A program made the position numbers and the translations under genes. The notes under the pieces are model-generated. The model was not told the DNA's origin. It was given only the letters and a program-made list of their open reading frames with translations, and searched no databases. From the NCBI GenBank assembly GCA_007136035.1, contig SLHS01000045.1:1-5778 (forward strand): a stretch of 5,778 bases of DNA, given 5' to 3'. The stretch comes from Patescibacteria group bacterium. GTDB taxonomy: Bacteria > Patescibacteriota > Dojkabacteria > SC72 > T1SED10-24. The stretch's first letter is position 1. Each line of letters starts with the position of its first letter. This document shows, one piece after another, positions 1-5,603 of this stretch.

Positions 1-944
1 CCTTCAGCTATCTCTTTGTAAAGTACAGGGTGCTTTGGACATGAACCAACATTAGAACAGTGTGGACTATTTGGTAAAGAATTACCGGAATCTTTAACAA
101 TTTTTTCAAATTCTTTTTGCAAATCTTCATTTTCAAAAGCACCTACCTCAACCTGGTCTAAAGCTTTTCCTCCAATTTTTAAAAATCCTTGAGAACCCTG
201 GATTGATATCGAACATTCCAAATTCGAAGGTTCTGAAACAACGTTGAACTCAATGTTTCCAGAAACTCCATCTTCATATTCAACTATCGAATACAAAGTA
301 TCTTCAAAGGGAATCTCCAAATGTTTGTGATTAAATGTTTCAAAACTTTTAACTTTTGGTACACCGAAATTTTTTTGAATAATATCAAGATAATGTATGG
401 AAAATTCAAATAACGGACGACCCCCTTTTTCAGGTTCACCCCTCCAATTATCAAAATATCCAATAGGTCTTTGCCATCTCTGTACAAAATTTACACAGCG
501 AATATCACCCAAAAGCTTTTTTCCCAAAACCTTTTCAATAATTTCGATGGTAGAATTATACCTAACCTGTAACACACAATATGCTTGCCTCCCTAAACTA
601 TCAGCTAAATCCTGAATTTCCTGAACTTTAGAAACTTCAAACGCTATTGGCTTTTCTATGAGAACATCATAACCGAAATTCAAAGAATCAATAGACATCA
701 TATAATGTAAATGATTGGGTGTTGCAATAACGACGAAATCCATCTTACCTTTCATCTCCTCAAGCATTTTTTTGTAATCTGTAAATGATTCAACACCTCC
801 ATTTTCACTTACAACATTTTGCAAAACCTCTTCGTTCGTATCACAGAGAGCTACAAGTTCAAAATGTTCTGGATTTTCTTTAATTGATTCCAAATGTCTA
901 GCTAATATATGACTACAACCAATAATTCCTACTCTTTTTTTCAT
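1..944 (-). CDS. Gfo/Idh/MocA-family oxidoreductase, WlbA-like (3' end cut by window edge)
   Basis: An open frame runs from an ATG at 944 to the left edge: 314 complete codons, with no stop reached. The N-terminus is a Rossmann fold with GIIGCSHI (residues 6-13), acidic D35 ending beta-2, ATPNHLH (74-80) and the family hallmark EKP (97-99), whose K98 is the usual catalytic lysine. The second domain carries QVRYN (126-130), a YFDNWRGEPEKGG stretch (163-175) and H184/D187, which match the GGxxxxxxxHxxD block of WlbA-type hexosaminuronate dehydrogenases. The likely reaction is NAD(P)-dependent oxidation or reduction of a nucleotide-activated sugar in the cytoplasm. The exact substrate cannot be read from the sequence. 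The third glycine of the nucleotide loop is serine (S11). The fragment is near the usual family length of 310-350, so little is missing. It lies 43 nt downstream of the kinase-like gene and is probably co-transcribed with it. No clear ribosome binding site precedes the ATG. Confidence 0.88.
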   Translation of the reverse strand, partial: MKKRVGIIGCSHILARHLESIKENPEHFELVALCDTNEEVLQNVVSENGGVESFTDYKKMLEEMKGKMDFVVIATPNHLHYMMSIDSLNFGYDVLIEKPIAFEVSKVQEIQDLADSLGRQAYCVLQVRYNSTIEIIEKVLGKKLLGDIRCVNFVQRWQRPIGYFDNWRGEPEKGGRPLFEFSIHYLDIIQKNFGVPKVKSFETFNHKHLEIPFEDTLYSIVEYEDGVSGNIEFNVVSEPSNLECSISIQGSQGFLKIGGKALDQVEVGAFENEDLQKEFEKIVKDSGNSLPNSPHCSNVGSCPKHPVLYKEIAE

Positions 945-987
945 AAAATTTTGTTCTTAATTTAAATGTGCAAAATTACAATGCATT

Positions 988-1758
988 CTACTGAAAAGTA
1001 AAGATTAATACAAACTTCTTTACATAACTATCAAAATTTCTAAAAGGAGTCTTTTTCAACTTTAAATTCTCAACTTCTTTTAAAATCAACTTCTTGTCTT
1101 TTGGATCAAATGATTTAGAAAGGAGATCTTTCAATATTTTCAACAATTTCTCTCTTTCAAATCCACTAATTTTTTTTCTTCCTTCTATCTTCCTATATGC
1201 ATAGCAATAGAAATATAAGTGATCGAAAATAATTGAATCACTGTAAATTCTTTTTGCATCAATCAAAGTAATTTTACCTCCTTTGATACAGATATTCGAA
1301 GGTACTAAATCACCATGTAATTTTTCTTTGTCTTTCTTTACATCTAACCAATGTTTTTGAAAGAAATCACATAAAACATCAAAAACCTTAGAGAATTTCT
1401 CCACATCAAATATATCTGGTGTATAGCCTAAAAAAGGTTCTTCAACAAAATTCTCATCACCTTTTGTTTTGCGAAAAACTTTCTTAACCTCTAAAGAATC
1501 ATCCAATTCAAAAAATACCATACTGTCATAACCCATATATACAACCTTTACCTTTTCATTTGGTACTTGAATCTTTTTACGAAAAAATCTTTCAAAAAGA
1601 AAAGAAAAAAAGAAATTTTTTCTAACCCTCCATTTAAATGAATTATCTCCTAATTTGCTGTACAAAGAGTTAAAAATCTTTGATTTAAAAACGTCTCTAT
1701 CAGAATAGTAAACATTCGGATAATCTTTGTAGGTAAACAAGTAGAATTTTTTAATCAT
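988..1758 (-). CDS. Small kinase-fold protein (APH/WaaP/RIO-like phosphotransferase)
   Basis: This is a 256-residue protein ending in TAG. The catalytic-loop motif is HGDLVPSN (148-155), with presumed base D150 and metal ligand N155. It is followed by LIDAKR (165-170), where D167 takes the place of the DFG aspartate. A likely N-lobe precedes it: a glycine-containing strand pair, VVYMGYDSMVFF (72-83), and a strand with K92/K93, one of which is the candidate ATP-binding lysine. This order is that of atypical kinases acting on small molecules, sugars or lipopolysaccharide cores (APH, WaaP, RIO). The fold is well supported, but the substrate is unknown. The first 65 residues are rich in Phe and Lys and match nothing I recognise. 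No membrane segment is evident, so it is probably cytoplasmic. It is the first gene of a minus-strand pair with the downstream sugar oxidoreductase, which hints at a glycan substrate. Its promoter abuts the start codon (TATAAT at 1772-1767). Confidence 0.8.
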   Translation of the reverse strand: MIKKFYLFTYKDYPNVYYSDRDVFKSKIFNSLYSKLGDNSFKWRVRKNFFFSFLFERFFRKKIQVPNEKVKVVYMGYDSMVFFELDDSLEVKKVFRKTKGDENFVEEPFLGYTPDIFDVEKFSKVFDVLCDFFQKHWLDVKKDKEKLHGDLVPSNICIKGGKITLIDAKRIYSDSIIFDHLYFYCYAYRKIEGRKKISGFEREKLLKILKDLLSKSFDPKDKKLILKEVENLKLKKTPFRNFDSYVKKFVLIFTFQ

Positions 1759-1766
1759 ATTTTGAA

Positions 1767-1775
1767 ATTATAGCA
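1767..1775 (-). promoter_or_regulatory. Extended -10 promoter box of the kinase-like gene
   Basis: Read on the minus strand the sequence is TGCTATAAT, a perfect -10 hexamer (1772-1767) with an extended TGn element. Eight bases separate it from the ATG at 1758. Initiation about 7 nt past the hexamer would fall near 1760, leaving a leader of about 2 nt. I see no good -35 hexamer, which is normal for extended -10 promoters. Confidence 0.65.
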
Positions 1776-1794
1776 AAAAAAGTTGAAAATAATA

Positions 1795-1800
1795 TATAAT
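1795..1800 (+). promoter_or_regulatory. -10 promoter box of the GT-C glycosyltransferase gene
   Basis: This is a perfect TATAAT with nine bases between it and the ATG at 1810. A start site about 7 nt downstream (near 1807) would give a leader of about 3 nt. No recognisable -35 lies at 16-18 nt spacing. It faces away from the minus-strand -10 at 1767-1772 with 22 bp between the two hexamers. Two polymerases therefore could not occupy both promoters at once. Confidence 0.6.
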
Positions 1801-1809
1801 CATTTAAAC

Positions 1810-3627
1810 ATGAACCATTTACTTACACTACATAACATCAAAAAATTTACTGCACTCTTAGCAATTTTGTTTGTTGTAATAATCTATACCATAATAAAAG
1901 CTCCATACTTTGACCAAAATTTCACAGGGGAGCACCCAATGAAATACAGTGCATATGTAGAACCAGCAATATACATGGTGCAGGAAAATGATTTTACAAA
2001 AAACAGGAAAACATATTACGCAGATCCAATAGGAAATCCAAGTGGAATTATAGGGGAATTGCCACAATTTCCAAAAATCGAATGGAGTGTTGCGAGTATG
2101 ATGAAAATTTTCCCAAATCTTTCAATTGAAACGAACACAAGGATAGCCATGCATTTAATTGGAATTATGATTTTGGTTTTTTCCTTTTTAAGTATTAAGG
2201 AATTAACAAACACAAGAATAGCTTTCTTCTTTTCACTACTTCTAGCAACAAATCCAATATTTGGACTAGCAACATTCGTAACAGTATATGACAGTGTAAT
2301 ACTAGCTGCTCTTTTTGCATCACTTTACTTTCTAGCAATATATTTAAAATCTAGAAAACCTCTTTACCTTTTAGCAATAGCGGGAGCAATTGCAGGGTTT
2401 GGATTAGCTGCAAAGATTACACTACTTATTTGGATTGTACCAATAGTTTTAATACTCATTTTTTTCAAAAGTCCAAACCTTTTTACAAAAATCTTTGACA
2501 CAGCAATGTACTTCTTATTCATCTCAATCCCATATCTTGCAACAAAACTGGCAATACCAACAATAGGGGAGCAAAAATTACAAAACTCATTAATACTACT
2601 CATAGCGATTTTTGTATCAATAGCTTTAGTAAGCATATTGCAAAAAAGAAAAGAAGAAATTCTCCTTCTCTTAGAAAATTTTCATAAAAAGAAATTTCTT
2701 CTTCCAATATTAATAGTTACAACAATACTCATAGGTTTGGTTGGTGCTCAATTAGTCATGACACCAGCAATACGAGAAGAATTCATTACAGATACAAAAC
2801 TACTCTTTAATATCGATATGTACATATATATAGCAAGGCAGTTTGTAAGACACATTGGAATACCTCTCGCTCTTCTTGGATTAGGTGGAATAGTTTCTCT
2901 GTTTTTCATAAAAGAAAAAGACATAAAGGTTCTTAGCATTGCTTTTCTAACTTCAGGATTAATATTTCTAGTAAGTTCTTCAAAATCAATTTTTTTTCAT
3001 GACTACTACACAATATTTCTGATGGCCGTAATACTACTAAACTCTGCAATTGCAATATATTTTGTAACACAAAAAATAAATCACTTAGCTTTAAATACAC
3101 TCATATTTCTTCTAATTTTCATCTTCATTCTCCTTCCTAGAATCTCTCACACACAAGAAAGATATGAAGTACAACAAGAAAAGTTCGACAAAGCGCTAGA
3201 ATATTTCATTGAAAATACAAACAAAGAAGATTTTTACATAGACGAAGTACAAGCTACATACTTCTCACTGTACTCAAATAGACCAAGGCTCAGGGATTTA
3301 GTAATACTGGAAGATGAAATTTTTAAAGAAAAAGTGAGAGAGAATGGATTTAAAAACACCATGAATGAGTACAATATTAAATATCTAATTACATTCAATG
3401 AGCAGCCGGAATATGAAAAATATGCAAATATTTTTTCACAAGAAGAATTAAAAAGACCTTCTTACAGAAGAAGTGATTTGATTCTTTCAATTGTAAATCC
3501 AGAAAAGTATGAATATTTTGAAGATATTGAGCAGAGAGAAAAGATTGTAGAAGAATACAACATTGAAGAAAAATTTGTTTTTGAAAAACAAATAGGTGAT
3601 TTTAGATTTTTTACATTTCAAGATTAA
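1810..3627 (+). CDS. GT-C fold membrane glycosyltransferase (GT39/ArnT/PMT-like)
   Basis: This is a 605-residue polytopic membrane protein. GT-C enzymes move a sugar from a polyprenyl-phosphate donor to a protein or lipid on the outer face of the membrane. After the first membrane helix (12-31) comes a long outside loop with acidic residues D35 and E41, followed by H42, where the family keeps its catalytic acidic residue. An ELPQFPKIEW stretch (83-92) resembles the family's PP loop. About twelve more hydrophobic helices follow up to residue 442, including an AK motif at 201-202. FFHDYY (395-400) is typical of GT39-type proteins. Residues 443-605 form a charged soluble tail. I chose the ATG at 1810. 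An in-frame TTG at 1783 would add nine residues, but the -10 box at 1795-1800 would then lie inside the gene. The ORF6N gene follows after 33 nt. Donor and acceptor are unknown. Confidence 0.85.
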   Translation: MNHLLTLHNIKKFTALLAILFVVIIYTIIKAPYFDQNFTGEHPMKYSAYVEPAIYMVQENDFTKNRKTYYADPIGNPSGIIGELPQFPKIEWSVASMMKIFPNLSIETNTRIAMHLIGIMILVFSFLSIKELTNTRIAFFFSLLLATNPIFGLATFVTVYDSVILAALFASLYFLAIYLKSRKPLYLLAIAGAIAGFGLAAKITLLIWIVPIVLILIFFKSPNLFTKIFDTAMYFLFISIPYLATKLAIPTIGEQKLQNSLILLIAIFVSIALVSILQKRKEEILLLLENFHKKKFLLPILIVTTILIGLVGAQLVMTPAIREEFITDTKLLFNIDMYIYIARQFVRHIGIPLALLGLGGIVSLFFIKEKDIKVLSIAFLTSGLIFLVSSSKSIFFHDYYTIFLMAVILLNSAIAIYFVTQKINHLALNTLIFLLIFIFILLPRISHTQERYEVQQEKFDKALEYFIENTNKEDFYIDEVQATYFSLYSNRPRLRDLVILEDEIFKEKVRENGFKNTMNEYNIKYLITFNEQPEYEKYANIFSQEELKRPSYRRSDLILSIVNPEKYEYFEDIEQREKIVEEYNIEEKFVFEKQIGDFRFFTFQD

Positions 3628-3638
3628 AAACTTCTAAC

Positions 3639-3669
3639 CTCTTCCATGTAAAACAAGAATATGGAAGAG
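3639..3669. repeat. 9-bp perfect inverted repeat spanning the ORF6N start codon
   Basis: CTCTTCCAT (3639-3647) and ATGGAAGAG (3661-3669) are exact reverse complements separated by 13 nt. The right arm begins with the ORF6N start codon. In RNA this would form a 9-bp hairpin sequestering the ATG. In DNA it could be a two-fold operator. It lies just after the glycosyltransferase stop codon. No T-run follows on the plus strand, so it does not look like an intrinsic terminator for that gene. Confidence 0.6.
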
Positions 3670-4266
3670 AAAAACAAAAAAGCACTAATCATCAAACAAG
3701 AAGATATTCGAAGCAAAATACTAACCATTAGGGGCGTACAGGTGATATTAGACAGAGACCTTGCAGAACTTTATGGAGTTGAGACAAGAGCTTTAAATCA
3801 AGCTGTACAAAGAAACAAAGAAAGGTTCCCTCAAGATTTCATGTTCAAACTCACCAAAGAAGAATTCAAAATTTGGACATCACAAATTGTGATCTCCAAA
3901 TCCACATCCAAAGGTCTTAGATGGCTACCATACGCTTTTACAGAGCAAGGAGTCGCAAATCTTTCTAGTGTTTTAAGAAGTAAAAAGGCAATTGAGGTTA
4001 ATGTAAAAATCATTAGAGCTTTTGTAGCAATGAAAAAGGTTTTACAAGAAAACAATGAATTTCTTAACAGAATGGACTACTTAGAAAGAAAGCAAATTAC
4101 TTTTGAAGTTAAAACAGACAAAAGATTTGAAAAGGTTTTTGACTATTTACAAACTGAACAACCAAAACAAGGTATTTTCTTTGAAGGAGAGATTTTCGAT
4201 GCATATGAATTTGTTTCTAAGATAGTAAAAAACGCAAGAAAAGAAATAATTCTAATAGATAACTGA
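3661..4266 (+). CDS. ORF6N-domain protein, truncated by an internal deletion
   Basis: The surviving product has 201 residues. Residues 15-105 form a clear ORF6N domain: KILTIRGVQVILDRDLAELY (19-38) leads into the NQAVQRNKERFP block (46-57), then FTEQGVANLSSVLRSKKA (93-110). The family is found in phages, mobile DNA and many small bacterial genomes, and is thought to bind DNA. After a coiled, charged linker (120-165) the second region starts normally (GEIFDAYEFVSKIVKNA) but stops at EIILIDN, where homologues as I remember them continue with a Y(I/V)DD-type strand. The missing C-terminal part resumes immediately in another frame (4265-4483), so the gene is broken rather than naturally short. 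The DNA-binding half is complete and might still be made. No ribosome binding site is visible. It may be read through from the glycosyltransferase gene 33 nt upstream. The start codon lies in an inverted repeat. Confidence 0.85.
   Translation: MEEKNKKALIIKQEDIRSKILTIRGVQVILDRDLAELYGVETRALNQAVQRNKERFPQDFMFKLTKEEFKIWTSQIVISKSTSKGLRWLPYAFTEQGVANLSSVLRSKKAIEVNVKIIRAFVAMKKVLQENNEFLNRMDYLERKQITFEVKTDKRFEKVFDYLQTEQPKQGIFFEGEIFDAYEFVSKIVKNARKEIILIDN
4259..4264 (+). other. Deletion junction in the ORF6N gene (ATAACT microhomology)
   Basis: The hexamer ATAACT sits exactly where the two halves of the protein meet. Read in the upstream frame it completes ...IDN plus the first base of the expected Tyr codon. 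Read in the downstream frame it gives Ile-Thr just before EKLKLDL. A deletion between two copies of ATAACT, leaving one, would explain the join and the frame change. The parental sequence is not present here, so this is a reconstruction. Confidence 0.45.
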
Positions 4267-4483
4267 GAAGCTTAAACTTGATTTAAAAAAGTTTAATTCT
4301 CAATACCAAGAGATTGAAATTAAAGAAACTTCTAAATTTCACGACAGGTTTTTAATAATCGACAAAAAAGACATTTTTCATTTCGGGGCTTCTTTAAAAA
4401 ATCTTGGTGAAAAATGTTTTGCTTTTTCTAAATTTGAGAAAGAGGCTCTTGGAATTTCAAAAATCTTTTCTAACGATACTTGA
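4265..4483 (+). pseudogene. Orphaned C-terminal part of the ORF6N gene (PLD-like half)
   Basis: In the frame shifted +1 from the ORF6N reading frame, 72 codons run to a TGA at 4481-4483. They encode EKLKLDL, then HDRFLIID at fragment residues 35-42, then GASLKNLG and CFAFSKF. This is the usual C-terminus of ORF6N proteins that carry a degenerate phospholipase-D-like domain. HDRFLIID resembles an HxK(x)4D signature with Arg for Lys. No start codon or promoter suits independent expression. Compared with intact relatives as I remember them, roughly 25-30 residues are missing between the two halves. The remaining frame has no further lesion, so the damage looks recent. The last 14 bp overlap the 3' end of the opposing hydrolase gene. 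Confidence 0.75.
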
Positions 4484-5504
4484 TGTTAATAACTTCTTTG
4501 TAAAACTTTTCTCTTTCTCCTAGGAAAGGAGTGTGTGCTGAATTTTCAAAAATAATTAATTCCTTCTTAGGAGCCTCTATCCTTTCAAAATAATCCTCAA
4601 TTAAGACAAGAGGTGTAGTGTAATCATTACGCCCTGCAAAAAAATATATTGGGACATCAACAGAAGTAATTTCTTTTCTGTAATCAATATCATGTTCCTC
4701 ACTTACATCCCATATAGGGCCAGCATGCCTTAAAGCACCATCAAGCCATTGAATATATTCCAAGAAAGTATATTCTGGAGCCTGTATACCAATAGCTATT
4801 AATTCTTCTTTTCCCACATCAATATTCCCACCATATTTAACCATAATACCTGCAAAGTTTCTGTATTGAGAAATTGTGTAAGGAGGGGGACCGATTTTTT
4901 CCAATTTTTCAATATTGCGCCTATCCCCATTCTCTTCTAATTTATTTTTTAACCACTCATATGAGATATCAAGACCCTCCTGAACATCTACAATCTGTGT
5001 AACACTGATAAATGCATAAAAATCTTCTGGATAGAGATTTACAAGCTCAAGCCCTAATTTAGATCCCCATGAATGCCCTAAAAGATATATTTTTTCATCA
5101 TCAAAAGAATACCTAAGATAATTTACCAATTCAATTGCATCCGAAAGAAATTGCTCTTCTGTCATTGTTGATTCATCAAAATCCAAAGGATTGGATTTCC
5201 CTGCTCCTCTTTGATCCCAATGTACTACAACAAATTCTTTTTCAAGCTCACCATCTAAATAGTGGGCTAAAGGCATTTGAGCTAATCCTGGACCTCCATG
5301 CAACCAAAGCAAAACAGGATTGTTTTTGTCTTTACCCCGAATTGATATCCATTGATTCATTCCTCCCAATTCCACTTTCTTCAATTTTGCTATACCTCTT
5401 TCTTCACTTACAGCCTCTGTTGAAGGAAATATACCTGAATATATTACTAAGGAAATCAACAATACAATTAAAGAACCTATAAATATTTTTAAATATTTCA
5501 TCAT
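4470..5504 (-). CDS. Membrane-anchored alpha/beta hydrolase, proline iminopeptidase-like (S33)
   Basis: This is a 344-residue protein ending in TAG. All catalytic elements of the S33 alpha/beta-hydrolase family are visible: the oxyanion motif HGGPG (69-73), DQRGAGKS (97-104), the nucleophile elbow GHSWG (143-147, Ser145), the acid in GRND (Asp294) and the base in NSAHTP (His324). A cap region lies at about 170-275. The family includes proline iminopeptidases, which remove N-terminal proline, and related peptidases or esterases. The substrate here is open. Residues 5-25 form a hydrophobic helix with lysines before it and mostly acidic residues after it. The catalytic domain is therefore probably outside the cytoplasm, tethered or released by signal peptidase, whereas typical proline iminopeptidases are cytoplasmic. 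No lipobox is seen. Start codons at 5504 and 5501 are adjacent and equivalent. No ribosome binding site or strong promoter box precedes them. It is divergent from the gene at 5604. Confidence 0.88.
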   Translation of the reverse strand: MMKYLKIFIGSLIVLLISLVIYSGIFPSTEAVSEERGIAKLKKVELGGMNQWISIRGKDKNNPVLLWLHGGPGLAQMPLAHYLDGELEKEFVVVHWDQRGAGKSNPLDFDESTMTEEQFLSDAIELVNYLRYSFDDEKIYLLGHSWGSKLGLELVNLYPEDFYAFISVTQIVDVQEGLDISYEWLKNKLEENGDRRNIEKLEKIGPPPYTISQYRNFAGIMVKYGGNIDVGKEELIAIGIQAPEYTFLEYIQWLDGALRHAGPIWDVSEEHDIDYRKEITSVDVPIYFFAGRNDYTTPLVLIEDYFERIEAPKKELIIFENSAHTPFLGEREKFYKEVINIKYR

Positions 5505-5591
5505 TTAATTAAGTAAATAGTTTATGGGAACGGTATGTATGTTAATGATATCAATATTTTTGTAAAAATGGAAGTATTTTTTAAAAACAAG

Positions 5592-5597
5592 TATAAT
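5592..5597 (+). promoter_or_regulatory. -10 promoter box of the right-edge gene
   Basis: This is a perfect TATAAT with six bases between it and the ATG at 5604. A start site about 7 nt past the box falls on the A of the ATG, predicting a leaderless transcript. The best -35 at 17-nt spacing (TGGAAG, 5569-5574) is poor. The rest of the 99-bp gap to the hydrolase start (5505-5591) holds no other clear signal apart from an 8-bp palindrome, TGATATCA, at 5546-5553. Confidence 0.6.
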
Positions 5598-5603
5598 TCT
5601 AGG

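Noticed and set aside
284..487. Short minus-strand frame inside the oxidoreductase gene
   Set aside because: It overlaps the conserved EKGG...H..D coding region in another frame and has no family features. The same holds for the other short frames lying inside the large genes.
947..977. AATTTTG/CAAAATT inverted repeat between the two minus-strand genes
   Set aside because: It is only 7 bp, almost entirely A/T, with a 17-nt loop, and such matches are expected by chance in this DNA. I do not claim a terminator or regulator.
3639..3669. Inverted repeat as a Rho-independent terminator for the glycosyltransferase gene
   Set aside because: The right arm is followed by an A-rich coding start, not a T-run, and the loop of 13 nt is long for a terminator.
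4264..4266. TGA inside the ORF6N gene as a recoded glycine (Gracilibacteria/Absconditabacteria code)
   Set aside because: Reading through this TGA in frame soon meets TAA codons, and the rest of the protein is in a different frame. The other full-length genes contain no in-frame TGA and use GGN for glycine, so the standard code fits.
4259..4270. Programmed frameshift joining the two ORF6N halves
   Set aside because: There is no slippery heptamer at the junction, and about 25-30 family residues are missing, which a frameshift alone cannot supply. A deletion explains both facts.
5505..5520. Promoter of the hydrolase gene (TATTTA or TACTTA just upstream)
   Set aside because: The candidates match the -10 consensus at only two or three positions, far weaker than the three TATAAT boxes elsewhere in the window.
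5546..5553. TGATATCA palindrome in the divergent intergenic region as an operator
   Set aside because: Eight bases of perfect palindrome without extended arms are too little to support a binding site in AT-rich sequence.
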